A DNA stretch of 64,000 nucleotides from Microbacterium sp. YJN-G (GCF_015040615.1 NZ_CP060402.1:124001-188000); one strand, 5' to 3'. Shown: positions 1-8,744, counted from the stretch's first letter. A program made the numbers and translations. The notes: generated by a model not told the origin, from the sequence alone.

Positions 1-869
1 ACGGTGGTCAGCTGGAAGAACTCGCCCAGCTCGTGACCGTCAATGCCGACGATCGACAGGTCCTCGGGCACCGCGAACCCGAGGTCGCGGGCGGCGAGGA
101 TCGCGCCGATCGCCATCTCATCCGAGGCCGCGAAGATCGCCGTCGGGCGGGGCCCCGGCCGGCCCAGCAGCTGCTTGGCCGCCCGGTAGCCGCCGTCAAC
201 GGTGAAGTCCGCCGGCTCCAGGAACTCCGGCTTCAGCCGGATCCCGGCATCCGCCAGCGCCTCTTCGAAACCGAGCCGGCGCTGGGTGGGGATGTGGAAG
301 TCGAGGTCGAACTCGGGGTTCGCGCCGATGTGCGCGATGTCGCGGTGGCCCAGGCTCAGCAGGTGCTCGGTGGCAAGCCGCGCCACCGCCGTGTCGTCGA
401 CGGTCAGCGTGTGCAGGCGCGGGTTCGGCCCGCCGATCGCGATGACAGGCAGGTCGAGGGCGAGCAGCCGGGAGGTCTCATCCTCGTCGAGTTCGATCGA
501 CACCGCGATCACGGCATCCACCCGCTGACGCCGCAGGAACGTGGCGAACACCTCGCGACGCACCGCGGCGTCGGCGGTGATGTTGTACAGCGTGACGTCG
601 TAGCCGGCGCGCATGAGCGCGCTCGTCACCCCCGAGAGCACGGTGCTGAAGAACCAGCGGTCGAGGAACGGCACGATCACGCCGACGTTCTGCGTGCGCC
701 CGGATGCCAGGCTCGACGCCCGTGACGACACGACGTAGCCGAGCGACTCGGCGGCGACCCGCACGCGCTCCCGGGATGCCGGCGACACGTGCCCGCGTCC
801 GCTGAGCGCGCGCGACACGGTCGCCGTCGACACGCCGGCGAGCTTGGCGACCTCGTCGATGCTCACCAT
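1..869 (-). CDS. LacI-family transcriptional repressor, C-terminus cut off by window edge
   Basis: About 289 codons are visible and the frame stays open to base 1, so the C-terminus is missing. The N-terminus is a LacI helix-turn-helix (SIDEVAKLAGVSTATVSRAL, residues 3-22), followed by a periplasmic-binding-protein-like effector domain with VDAVIAVS and FAASDEMAIGA motifs. The ATG at 869 is preceded on the minus strand by GGAGAGG at a good distance. The gene lies 100 bp downstream of a GH13 alpha-glucosidase on the same strand, whose promoter carries a LacI-type palindrome, so it probably represses that gene in response to an alpha-glucoside. Family assignment is secure. The effector and target are inferred. 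Confidence 0.93.
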   Translation of the reverse strand, partial: MVSIDEVAKLAGVSTATVSRALSGRGHVSPASRERVRVAAESLGYVVSSRASSLASGRTQNVGVIVPFLDRWFFSTVLSGVTSALMRAGYDVTLYNITADAAVRREVFATFLRRQRVDAVIAVSIELDEDETSRLLALDLPVIAIGGPNPRLHTLTVDDTAVARLATEHLLSLGHRDIAHIGANPEFDLDFHIPTQRRLGFEEALADAGIRLKPEFLEPADFTVDGGYRAAKQLLGRPGPRPTAIFAASDEMAIGAILAARDLGFAVPEDLSIVGIDGHELGEFFQLTT

Positions 870-884
870 GTCGGCGCATCCTCT

Positions 885-957
885 CCGTGAGAAACCACAT
901 TCAGCATGAGACACCACGTCCGGCGTGGTTTCTCACGCAGAACATGGTTTCTCACGG
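885..957. repeat. overlapping inverted repeats upstream of the LacI gene
   Basis: The arm CCGTGAGAAACCA (885-897) is repeated inverted at 945-957. Within it, GTGAGAAACCAC (887-898) also pairs with GTGGTTTCTCAC at 925-936, and a degenerate copy GAGACACCACG lies at 908-918. The element therefore has four half-sites that can form alternative hairpins. It sits just upstream of the LacI ribosome-binding site and just downstream of the GH13 stop codon. It could be a terminator for the GH13 gene, an attenuator, or an operator. The sequence does not decide between these. Confidence 0.6.
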
Positions 958-969
958 CGGGGGCCGGGC

Positions 970-2631
970 TCAGGCGCGGGTGAACCAGGCCGCGGTGTTC
1001 TGCGGCAGGGCGGTGCCGGTGAACGGCTCGCTCTGCACGACGAAGGTCACGCCCTCACCGAGTTCGATCGGCTCGGTGCCCAGGTTCGCGACCACGTGCA
1101 GGTCACCGCGGCGGAACGCCACGGCATCCGCTCCTGCATCCTCCCACACCAGCGATCCGGTGCCGAGCACGCGCTCACGGCGCTCGGAGATCAGGCGGCG
1201 GTACAGGTTCAGGGTCGACTCGGCGTCGCCGTCCTCGACGTCGCGGGCGAACTGCGCCCACTCCGCAGGCTGCGGCAGCCACGACGCACCGGTCTCGTTG
1301 AAGCCGAACGCGGGGGCGTCGGCCGACCAGGGCAGCGGCACACGGCATCCGTCGCGGCCGTACCGCTCACCATTCGTGCGGAACCAGGTCGGGTCCTGGC
1401 GGAACTCGTCGGCGATCTCCATCGCCTCGGGAAGCCCCAGCTCCTCGCCCTGATAGATGTACGCCGAGCCGGGCAGCGACAGCATGAGCGTCGTGGCGGC
1501 GCGGGCGCGCGACAGACCGATCTCGGGGTCGGGCTTGCCGGGCGACTTCGGACCGATGCCGTCGCCCTGCGGGCTGTCGGCCGTGAGCGCGAGCCGCGAG
1601 GCGTGCCGGATCACGTCGTGGTTGGAGAGCACCCAGGTGCTCGGGGCGCCGACCTTGCCGAACTCCTCGAGCGACTCGCGGATGACGGCGCGCAACTGCT
1701 CGGCATCCCACGGCGTCATCAGGTACGGGAAGTTGAAGGTCTGGTGCATCTCGTCGGGACGCACCCACAGCGCCGTCTTCGCGAGGGTCGGCAGCCACGC
1801 CTCACCGCACAGCGCGCGGTCGCCGTCGTACTCGGCGAGCACCTCGTGCCAGTCGCGGTAGATGTCGTGCACCTCGTCCTGACCCCAGTACGGCACGTTC
1901 TCCTCGCCGCCTCCCATGGAGTCGGCGTCGGCGACCGGTGCGTAGTCGGGCAGGCCCGCCTCCTTGACCATGCCGTGCGCCACATCGACGCGGAAGCCGT
2001 CGACGCCGCGGTCGAGCCAGAAGCGCAGGATGCTGCGGAACTCCTCCTTGACCTCTTCATTGGTCCAGTCGAAGTCGGGCTGGGTGACGTCGAAGATGTG
2101 CAGGTACCACTGGCCGGGCTTGCCGTCGGCCTCGATCACGCGCTCCCACATGCCGCCGCCGAACACGCTCTCCCAGTTGTTCGGGGGCAGCTCGCCGTTC
2201 TCGCCGCGACCGTCGCGGAACACGTACCGGGCGCGCTCGGGGCTGCCGGGTGCGGCCTTCAGCGCCTCCTGGAACCAGACGTGCTGGTCGGAGGAGTGGT
2301 TCGGCACGAGGTCGACGATCACGCGGATGCCGCGAGCGTGTGCCTCTTCGAGCATCCGGTCGAAGTCGGCGAGGGTGCCGAAGATCGGGTCGACGTCGCG
2401 GTAGTCGGCGACGTCGTAGCCGGCGTCCTTCTGCGGGCTGGTCATGAACGGGCTCAGCCAGATCGCGTCGACGCCGAGCTTCTTCAGGTCATCCAGCCGG
2501 CTCGTGATGCCAGGCAGGTCGCCCAGGCCGTCGCCCGATGCATCCGCGAAGGAGCGGGGGTAGATCTGGTAGATGACGGCCGTGCGCCACCATTCGGAGC
2601 CGGGGGAAGCGATCTGCTCGAGCTGTGCCAT
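970..2631 (-). CDS. GH13 alpha-glucosidase (oligo-1,6-glucosidase type)
   Basis: This 553-residue protein has no signal peptide and is a cytoplasmic GH13 exo-acting glucosidase that releases glucose from short alpha-glucans. Conserved regions are DLVPNHSS (residues 107-114), GFRVDVAH with nucleophile D216, CGEAW with acid/base E277, and LSNHD with D339. The residue after the nucleophile is Val (V217). In yeast and Bacillus enzymes, Val here goes with isomaltose-type (alpha-1,6) preference and Thr with maltose-type. No strong Shine-Dalgarno is seen before the ATG, but a LacI-type operator lies 13 nt upstream. A LacI repressor gene follows on the same strand. Exact substrate is inferred. Confidence 0.92.
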   Translation of the reverse strand: MAQLEQIASPGSEWWRTAVIYQIYPRSFADASGDGLGDLPGITSRLDDLKKLGVDAIWLSPFMTSPQKDAGYDVADYRDVDPIFGTLADFDRMLEEAHARGIRVIVDLVPNHSSDQHVWFQEALKAAPGSPERARYVFRDGRGENGELPPNNWESVFGGGMWERVIEADGKPGQWYLHIFDVTQPDFDWTNEEVKEEFRSILRFWLDRGVDGFRVDVAHGMVKEAGLPDYAPVADADSMGGGEENVPYWGQDEVHDIYRDWHEVLAEYDGDRALCGEAWLPTLAKTALWVRPDEMHQTFNFPYLMTPWDAEQLRAVIRESLEEFGKVGAPSTWVLSNHDVIRHASRLALTADSPQGDGIGPKSPGKPDPEIGLSRARAATTLMLSLPGSAYIYQGEELGLPEAMEIADEFRQDPTWFRTNGERYGRDGCRVPLPWSADAPAFGFNETGASWLPQPAEWAQFARDVEDGDAESTLNLYRRLISERRERVLGTGSLVWEDAGADAVAFRRGDLHVVANLGTEPIELGEGVTFVVQSEPFTGTALPQNTAAWFTRA

Positions 2632-2644
2632 GCGACCAGGCTAC

Positions 2645-2658
2645 TGCAAGCGCTTACA
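2645..2658. promoter_or_regulatory. LacI-type operator upstream of the alpha-glucosidase
   Basis: TGCAAGCGCTTACA fits the TGNAANCGNTTNCA pattern bound by LacI/GalR-family repressors, with CG at its centre. It begins 14 nt upstream of the GH13 start codon, where it could block transcription or initiation. The neighbouring LacI gene is the natural candidate for the protein that binds it. Confidence 0.75.
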
Positions 2659-2700
2659 GTCCGGTAGTGCGGGGGATCGAATCGGTTCGATCTCCCCGCC

Positions 2701-3633
2701 TCAGCCCGGGATGACGACGTTCAGCGGCGGCTCGCCGGCCAGCATCCGCTCGATCTGGGTGCGCACGAGCCGCGCCATGCGCGGATTCATCGCGGTCGAC
2801 GCCCCTCCGCCGTGCGGGCTGACGAGCAGGTTGGGGGCGGACCAGAGCGGATGCTGCTGCGGCAGCGGCTCCTGCTCGAAGACGTCGAGCGCGGCGCGGA
2901 TGCGGCCCTCGCGCAGAGCGGGCAGCAGTGCGTCGGTGTCGATGAGCGGCCCGCGGCCGACATTCACGAGCAGCGCGTTCTGCGCCATCCGGCCGATGAG
3001 GTCGGTGCTGAACAGGTGGTGCGTCTCGGCGCCGCCGGGCAGGCTGAGCACGACGATCTCGGCCTCGGGCAGCAGTGCGGGCAGCTCGTCGATGGCATGC
3101 ACCGCCACCTCGCCGACGCCCTCGACCTGCTCGGTGCGGGCGCTGCGCGCGACGGCGGTGATCTCGACCTCGAACGGTGCGAGGCGCTGGGCGATGGCCT
3201 TGCCGACTCCGCCGAAGCCCACCAGCAGCACGCGGCGATCGGCCAGGCTGTCCGCGAAGACGGGGGACCACTCGCCGCGCTCCTGCGCGAGCACGAACCG
3301 GGGCAGCCGGCGCTGCGCGGCGAGCATCAGTGCCAGGGCGAGCTCGGCGGTCGAGGCCTCGTGCACGCTCGCGGCGTTGGCGAACGGCATCCCGGCCGGC
3401 AGCAGCTCGGCCACCCCGTCGTAGCCGATCGACTGGCTCTGCACGAGGCCGACGCTGAGTTCCTCGAGCGCGCCGAGCGAGCCCGTGCTGCCCATGTACG
3501 GGGGCACGACGATGTCGATGTGCTGCGCCGGCGCGGGGGACTTCATGTCCCAGACCCGCAGGTCGACCTCGTCGGGGACGGCGCCGATGTTCGCGGCGAG
3601 ACGGTCGGTCGGAACAGTGACGAGAAGGCTCAC
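2701..3633 (-). CDS. D-isomer-specific 2-hydroxyacid dehydrogenase
   Basis: This 310-residue NAD(P)-dependent oxidoreductase of the phosphoglycerate/glyoxylate/hydroxypyruvate reductase superfamily has the Rossmann motif GFGGVG (139-144), the substrate-binding Arg in NVGRGPLID (R227), the catalytic Glu in the FEQEP segment (E255) and the catalytic His in SPHGGG (H274). The start is GTG. The protein is expected to be cytoplasmic. It is divergent from the first sugar ABC operon and shares its upstream region, so co-regulation by the GntR-type site is possible. A substrate such as glycerate/hydroxypyruvate is plausible beside a GH63-like glycosidase but is not shown by the sequence. Confidence 0.9.
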   Translation of the reverse strand: MSLLVTVPTDRLAANIGAVPDEVDLRVWDMKSPAPAQHIDIVVPPYMGSTGSLGALEELSVGLVQSQSIGYDGVAELLPAGMPFANAASVHEASTAELALALMLAAQRRLPRFVLAQERGEWSPVFADSLADRRVLLVGFGGVGKAIAQRLAPFEVEITAVARSARTEQVEGVGEVAVHAIDELPALLPEAEIVVLSLPGGAETHHLFSTDLIGRMAQNALLVNVGRGPLIDTDALLPALREGRIRAALDVFEQEPLPQQHPLWSAPNLLVSPHGGGASTAMNPRMARLVRTQIERMLAGEPPLNVVIPG

Positions 3634-3724
3634 ACCTCGACCCTAGACGCACCGCCGATCCCTGCCGCCGGTGAGTCGGTGATGGTGACCGCGAACGGCT
3701 GAGATCTCAGATCGGTCACAGTGG

Positions 3725-3755
3725 TTGACACATCTGCGTTTTGTATACAGAATAC
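3725..3755 (+). promoter_or_regulatory. promoter with overlapping GntR-type operator for the first ABC operon
   Basis: TTGACA (3725-3730), a 17-nt spacer and CAGAAT (3748-3753) form a plausible promoter. TGTATACAGAATAC (3742-3755) is identical to 14 nt of the perfect palindrome at the GntR/GH42 divergent promoter (14078-14091) and overlaps the -10 region, which would suit a repressor. The left half-site is degenerate. Confidence 0.65.
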
Positions 3756-3812
3756 CAAATACTCAAAAGTCGCCGGCTCCCCGGCTCTTCCAATGACGAA
3801 AGAGGTTGCGGA

Positions 3813-5123
3813 ATGTCCCGCTCCAGCACTCGGAAGTATCTCGCCGCCTTCGCGGTCGGTGGACTCGCGCTCGGACTCGCCGCGTGCAGCGGCGGCGGCG
3901 GAGGCGGCGGCGGCGTCGATGCCGACGGCAAGGCCACCGTCGTCTGGTCGACGTGGGGAACGCCCGAAGAGCTCACCCGGTTCGAGGAGTTCAACGAGGA
4001 CTTCATGGACCGCCACCCCGACATCACCGTCAAGCTGCAGCCGGTCGCCTCGTACGGCGAGTACCACTCCAAGCTGCTCGCCCAGCTGACCAGCAACACC
4101 GCCCCCGACGTCTTCTACGTCGGCGACGACATGATCGGCCAGTTCGTCGACTCCAACCGGCTCATGCCGCTGAGCGACCTGATGGCCTCGGACGCCAGCA
4201 AGACCAAGCACGACGACTTCTTCCCGGGCCTGTTCGGCGCCGCCGAGAAGGACGGCGAGGTGTACGCCGCCCCGAACGACTCCAACCCCGACGTGCTCTG
4301 GTACGACAAAGAGGCTCTGAAGGCCGCCGGTGTCACCGAGGACCCGGCGACGCTGGCCGAGAACGGCGAGTGGACCACCGACAAGTACCTCGAGATGAAC
4401 GCGGCCCTGGCCGACGCCGGGCTCACCGGCTCGATGTTCTGGAACTACTGGGCCACGCACTGGAGCTGGCTGTCGTCGCAGGGCCTGGACGCCCCGTACG
4501 ACGACGGTGGCGCCTTCGTCGCCCACGAGGATGCCGACACCGTCGCCTCGGTTCAGCAGTTCGGCGACCTCTTCCAGGACGGCACGTTCGTCGTCGCCGA
4601 CACCCTCCCCGAGGGCGCCGGCGCCGACAGTCTGTTCGTGACCCACAAGGCCGGCTTCTTCGTGCAGGGCCGCTACACGATCGGCACGCTGAACTCAGCC
4701 GGCGTGCAGGACTCGTACGACATCGTGCGCTGGCCCACCCCCGACGGCGAGGCAGCACCGACCGGCGTCGCCACGTCGTTCCTCGCGATCAACGGCAAGA
4801 CCGAGGTGAAGGATGCCGCCTTCACCTTCTGGACGGAGTTCCTCTCGGCCGAGGGTCAGATCTTCCGCCTGCAGGGCGAGGGCAACGCCGTGCCGTCGAT
4901 CAAGGGCGCCGACGAGGTCGTGCTCGAGGGCGGCTACCCGGCGCACGCACAGACCTTCCTCGACATGCGCGACATCGGCTTCGAGGACTACCCCGCCGAG
5001 GCCCGCGTGCCCGGCCTGCCCGTCGCGATCAGCGAGGAGTTCCAGAAGCTCTACGAGGGCAAGGCCGACGCGCAGCAGACGCTCGACGCCATCGCCGGAC
5101 TCGTCGAGGAACGGTCGAAGTAA
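3813..5123 (+). CDS. sugar ABC transporter substrate-binding lipoprotein (family 1)
   Basis: This 436-residue extracellular solute-binding protein is anchored by a lipobox (LAAC, lipidated Cys25). The Cys is followed by a run of eight Gly (27-34) encoded by GGC/GGA repeats. The mature part has the MalE-like features VVWSTWGTPEEL and DVFYVGDDM. ATG at 3813 was chosen because AAAGAGG lies upstream and the signal peptide begins immediately. In-frame codons further upstream overlap the promoter. It heads an operon with two permeases and a GH63-like glycosidase, so it should capture a glycoside. No ATPase is encoded here, and a shared MsiK-type ATPase elsewhere is likely. Ligand is unknown. Confidence 0.92.
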   Translation: MSRSSTRKYLAAFAVGGLALGLAACSGGGGGGGGVDADGKATVVWSTWGTPEELTRFEEFNEDFMDRHPDITVKLQPVASYGEYHSKLLAQLTSNTAPDVFYVGDDMIGQFVDSNRLMPLSDLMASDASKTKHDDFFPGLFGAAEKDGEVYAAPNDSNPDVLWYDKEALKAAGVTEDPATLAENGEWTTDKYLEMNAALADAGLTGSMFWNYWATHWSWLSSQGLDAPYDDGGAFVAHEDADTVASVQQFGDLFQDGTFVVADTLPEGAGADSLFVTHKAGFFVQGRYTIGTLNSAGVQDSYDIVRWPTPDGEAAPTGVATSFLAINGKTEVKDAAFTFWTEFLSAEGQIFRLQGEGNAVPSIKGADEVVLEGGYPAHAQTFLDMRDIGFEDYPAEARVPGLPVAISEEFQKLYEGKADAQQTLDAIAGLVEERSK

Positions 5124-5125
5124 GA

Positions 5126-6088
5126 GTGACGCAGCAGATCGGCACGGAGCGGATGCCGCAGGTGACCCCTGCGGCATCCGCCCCGCGCCTGCGCAGGGAG
5201 TCCGCCTGGCGGCGGCGCGACCGGCTCTGGGGCTACGTGTTCGTCGGCCCGCAGCTGCTGGGCATGGCGCTGTTCGTGGTGCTCCCGTTCACCGCGAGCC
5301 TGGTGCTCGCCTTCGCCGACTGGGACGGGCTCGGTGAGCTGACCTGGGTCGGCGCCGACAACTTCGTCGACCAGCTGCAGGACCCGCTGCTGCTGCGCTC
5401 GATCCTGAACACCCTGGCGATCGCCGTGGTCACCGTGCCGATCGGCCTGGGACTGGCGGTCGTGATCGCCGTCGCGCTCGAGCGTCTGAAGACCCGGGCG
5501 CTCTACCTCGTGCTGTTCTTCTCACCCGTCGTCACCGCCACCGTCGCCATCGCGATGATCTGGCAGCAGATGTTCCGCGTCGACGGCGTGCTCTCGACCA
5601 CCATCTCGACCGTGTTCGGCATCGAGCCGCCGAACTGGCTGCAGGACCCGCGACTGGCCCTGCTGGCCGTCTGCATCGTCACGATCTGGTCGTCGCTGGG
5701 CCTGAACGTGGTGATCTTCCTCGCCGGACTGCAGAACATCTCGCCGTCCGTGATCGAGGCGGCCCGCATCGACGGCGCAGGCGCGGTGCGCCTGCTGCTC
5801 AGCATCCGCCTTCCCCTGCTCTCGCCGATCGTGTTCTTCTCGTCGGTCATCGCGTTCATCTCGTCGCTGCAGACCTTCGACATCGTCTACGTGCTGGTCT
5901 CGGGCGGTGGGCCCGACAACGCGACCCGCACGATCGTCTATCACATCTACGATCTGGGCTTCGGGCGCTTCGAGTTCGGCCCGTCGAGCGCGGCGAGCAT
6001 CATCCTGCTCGTGCTCACGCTCGTCATCACCGGCATCCAGTTCGCCGCGCAGAAGAAGTTCGTGCACTACGAGGACGACCCCGCATGA
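5126..6088 (+). CDS. sugar ABC transporter permease (MalF type)
   Basis: This roughly 320-residue inner-membrane permease has about six transmembrane helices and the EAA loop IEAARIDGAG followed by IRLPLL, which docks the ATPase. The GTG at 5126 lies two bases after the upstream stop, which suggests translational coupling. An internal ATG at 5153, preceded by GGAG, is a possible alternative start. The stop codon overlaps the start of the next permease by 4 nt (ATGA). It forms one importer with the preceding lipoprotein and the following MalG-type permease. Confidence 0.92.
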   Translation: MTQQIGTERMPQVTPAASAPRLRRESAWRRRDRLWGYVFVGPQLLGMALFVVLPFTASLVLAFADWDGLGELTWVGADNFVDQLQDPLLLRSILNTLAIAVVTVPIGLGLAVVIAVALERLKTRALYLVLFFSPVVTATVAIAMIWQQMFRVDGVLSTTISTVFGIEPPNWLQDPRLALLAVCIVTIWSSLGLNVVIFLAGLQNISPSVIEAARIDGAGAVRLLLSIRLPLLSPIVFFSSVIAFISSLQTFDIVYVLVSGGGPDNATRTIVYHIYDLGFGRFEFGPSSAASIILLVLTLVITGIQFAAQKKFVHYEDDPA

Positions 6089-7032
6089 GCGAGATCACCA
6101 CGCCCCGCCTCACCGACGGCACGGCACTGCCTCCCACGGACTCGACCATCGCCATCGTCGCACCGGGCACCAGGCGCCAGCGCCCCGGCCGGCACGCCGC
6201 CGGACGCCGGCGCACCGGCGCCGTGCTGCTGCACATCACGCTCGTCGTCGCCGGCATCGCGATGGTGTTCCCGTTCGTGTGGATGCTGCTGACGTCGCTG
6301 AAGACGCTGCCGCAGCTGCTGCAGCGTCCGCTGGAGTTCCTGCCGAATCCGTGGAGCGTGCAGAACTACGCCGACGCGTGGAATGCCGTGCCGTTCGGGC
6401 AGGCGTACCTGAACAGTGCGTACATCACGGCGCTGGTGGTCGCGGGCACCCTGCTGACGGCATCGATGGCCGGGTACGCGTTCGCGCGCATCCGGTTCCG
6501 CGGCAGCAAGGTGCTCTTCATCGTCTTCCTCGCGACGCAGATGATCCCGGCGCAGGTGACGCTGATCCCGTTCTACCTGCTGATGTCCAACCTCGGCTGG
6601 GTGGACTCGCACCTGGCGCTGATCGTGCCGGGCATGATCGCGAACCCGTTCGCCGTGTTCCTGATGCGGCAGTTCGTGCTGTCGCTGCCGAAGGAGCTCG
6701 AAGAGGCTGCGCTCGTCGACGGCGCCGGCCGCCTGCGGATCTTCTTCAGCATCGTGCTGCCGAACCTGCGCCCCGGCCTCGCGGCGCTCGCCATCATCAC
6801 CTCGCTCAGCGTGTGGAACGCGTTCCTCTTCCCGCTGATCCTGCTGAACACGCCCGACCTGTTCACCGTGCCGCTGCTGCTCACCTCGTTCCAGGGCCAG
6901 CACGGCTCGATCAACTACGGGCTGGTCATGGCGGCATCCGCGATCGCCACCCTGCCGATGCTCATCGTGTTCGTGATCGGACAGCGGAAGATCCTCAACA
7001 GCATGGCCGCCTCGGGACTCGGTGGCCGCTGA
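6085..7032 (+). CDS. sugar ABC transporter permease (MalG type)
   Basis: This 315-residue membrane permease has the EAA loop EEAALVDGAGRLR followed by IVLPNL and about six membrane spans after a basic N-terminal extension of about 40 residues. The ATG overlaps the preceding stop (ATGA), and its own stop overlaps the next start (TGATG), so the four genes from 3813 to 8744 are tightly coupled. It is the partner of the MalF-type permease in the first ABC importer. Confidence 0.93.
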   Translation: MSEITTPRLTDGTALPPTDSTIAIVAPGTRRQRPGRHAAGRRRTGAVLLHITLVVAGIAMVFPFVWMLLTSLKTLPQLLQRPLEFLPNPWSVQNYADAWNAVPFGQAYLNSAYITALVVAGTLLTASMAGYAFARIRFRGSKVLFIVFLATQMIPAQVTLIPFYLLMSNLGWVDSHLALIVPGMIANPFAVFLMRQFVLSLPKELEEAALVDGAGRLRIFFSIVLPNLRPGLAALAIITSLSVWNAFLFPLILLNTPDLFTVPLLLTSFQGQHGSINYGLVMAASAIATLPMLIVFVIGQRKILNSMAASGLGGR

Positions 7033-8744
7033 TGACGGATGCCGCCGGCCTCGCCGCGCTCGCCGCAGGCCACCTCGACCTGATCACCGCGCCGTTCACC
7101 CTGCCCAGGTCGCGGATCCTCGTGTTCCGCTCGGAGGACGGCGACGGGGTGCGCGTGCACACCTCCGAGTACGAGAAGCCGCTCGACGAATGCCGCCTGC
7201 TCGACGGCGTGACGGTGACGGATGCCGCGGGGCAGGTGCTGCCGGTGTCGGACGTGCTTCCGTGGCGCATCGCCTTCGGCTCGTCGCCCGCCTGGGTTGC
7301 CGGCCCTTCGACAAGCTCAGGGACCCAAACGGGACCGCCCACTCTCACGTTCGACGGACCCGCCGCCCTCTCGATCGCGGGCCCGGAGGGCACGCGGGTC
7401 GAGCTGCGGCATCCCGACGGTCGGATCGAGACTCTTCCGCTCACCCCCGCCGGCATCCGCTTGCGCCTCGGCGCCGGCCGCACCGCCGTCACCGAGGACG
7501 GCGACCACGCCGCCGCCCTCGCCGCGTGCGAGGCGCAGTGGCTGGAGTGGTTCGCGAAGTGCCCGCGCGTGCGCACCGACCTGCAGCCGATGACCGCGTT
7601 CTGCTGGTGGGTGCTCGGCGCCAACATCGTCGAGCTGCCCTCCCTGGGTGACGCCAGGGCCGTCGTCCCCTCGAAGATCGGCTACGTGGGCCTGTGGCAG
7701 TGGGACGCGTACTTCATCGCCGTGGGCCTGCGCCACGGTGACCCCGAGCTCGCCCGCGAGCAGCTCGACATCGCCTTCCGGTTCGCCGGCGCCGACGGGC
7801 AGCTGCCCGACGTCGTGCACGAGCAGGGCATCCTCGCCTCCAGCGACGACCTGCCCGAGAGCGACCGCGCGACGCTCCGTCGCGCCGGATCGCAGATCGC
7901 CGACCCGTCGCAGCCGGTGCCGCTCACCAAGCCGCCGCTGGCCGCGTGGGCGCTGCGCCGGGTTCTCGAGGTCGAGGATGCGCCCGACTGGGCGCGCTGG
8001 CAGCTCGACCGGGTGATCCGGTCGCAGGACTGGTGGTTCGCGGCATCCGATCTCGACGGCGACGGGATGCCGGAGTACGGCCACCCCTACTCGTCCGGAC
8101 TCGACGACAGCCCCGTCTTCGACGGCCCTATCCCGACCGCCGCCCCCGACCTCGGGTCGTACCTGGTGTGCCAGGACCGCGAGATCGCGGGGCTGCTGGC
8201 CCGGTACGAACCGGATGCCGACGCCACGCGCTTCGTCACGCGCGCCCAGCGCACGCAGGAGCTGCTGCTGCGGATGTGGGATGCCACGTCATCCCGCTTC
8301 ATCGCCTTCGGCGCGGGCGAGCAGATCCGCTCCGACACGGTGCTGGGGCTGCTGCCGCTGCGCACCGGCACGCTGCCGGACGACGTCCGCGACGCGCTGC
8401 GCACCGCGCTCGACGACCCGGAGCGCTACGCCCTGGCGTGGGGGCTGCCCACGGTGGCGGCATCCGACCCCGATTTCTCACCCGAGCGCATGTGGCGCGG
8501 GCCGATCTGGATCAACACCAGCGCTCTCGTCGCCGAAGGCCTCGAGGCCTCCGGCTTCGCCGACCGCGCGCGCGAGCTGCGCGAGCAGACCGTGCGCCTG
8601 GTGGTACACGGCGGCGGGCCGCACGAGTACTACAACCCGCACACCGGCCTGAAGGCCGGCCGCGCGACCACCGCCTTCGGCTGGTCGGCCGCCTTGTTCA
8701 TCGACCTGGCCGTCCGGCTGACCGAGCCCGACCCGCACTCCTGA
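7032..8744 (+). CDS. GH63-like glycosidase with (alpha/alpha)6 barrel (mannosyl-/glucosylglycerate hydrolase-like)
   Basis: This 570-residue protein has no signal peptide, so it should act on imported substrate. An N-terminal region of about 170 residues precedes a catalytic barrel with GLWQWDAYF, SGLDDSP (D358, the likely acid) and MWRGPIWINT, ending in HEYYNPHTG (E532, the likely base). These motifs match bacterial GH63 enzymes, including mannosylglycerate and glucosylglycerate hydrolases. The ATG overlaps the upstream permease stop (TGATG). A REP-like element is inserted in frame at about residues 91-99, read as GPSTSSGTQ, in a predicted loop of the N-terminal region. The fold call is good. 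The substrate is inferred. Confidence 0.82.
   Translation: MTDAAGLAALAAGHLDLITAPFTLPRSRILVFRSEDGDGVRVHTSEYEKPLDECRLLDGVTVTDAAGQVLPVSDVLPWRIAFGSSPAWVAGPSTSSGTQTGPPTLTFDGPAALSIAGPEGTRVELRHPDGRIETLPLTPAGIRLRLGAGRTAVTEDGDHAAALAACEAQWLEWFAKCPRVRTDLQPMTAFCWWVLGANIVELPSLGDARAVVPSKIGYVGLWQWDAYFIAVGLRHGDPELAREQLDIAFRFAGADGQLPDVVHEQGILASSDDLPESDRATLRRAGSQIADPSQPVPLTKPPLAAWALRRVLEVEDAPDWARWQLDRVIRSQDWWFAASDLDGDGMPEYGHPYSSGLDDSPVFDGPIPTAAPDLGSYLVCQDREIAGLLARYEPDADATRFVTRAQRTQELLLRMWDATSSRFIAFGAGEQIRSDTVLGLLPLRTGTLPDDVRDALRTALDDPERYALAWGLPTVAASDPDFSPERMWRGPIWINTSALVAEGLEASGFADRARELREQTVRLVVHGGGPHEYYNPHTGLKAGRATTAFGWSAALFIDLAVRLTEPDPHS
7303..7327 (+). repeat. REP-like element inside the GH63-like coding sequence
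   Basis: GCCCTTCGACAAGCTCAGGG followed by ACCCA matches the 26-bp repeat found in intergenic clusters near 35.9, 37.8 and 41.6 kb. Here it keeps the reading frame and encodes a Ser/Thr/Gly-rich insert between SSPAWVA and QTGPP. Confidence 0.75.

Noticed and set aside
925..2667. Long plus-strand open frame opposite the GH13 gene
   Set aside because: It is the antisense shadow of a well-supported glucosidase, common in very GC-rich DNA. It has no ribosome site or recognisable domain.
3806..6088. Long Arg-rich open frame overlapping the first binding-protein gene
   Set aside because: Its first two thirds lie in another frame of a clear lipoprotein gene and have extreme Arg content. Only the last part, from 5126, is a real permease.
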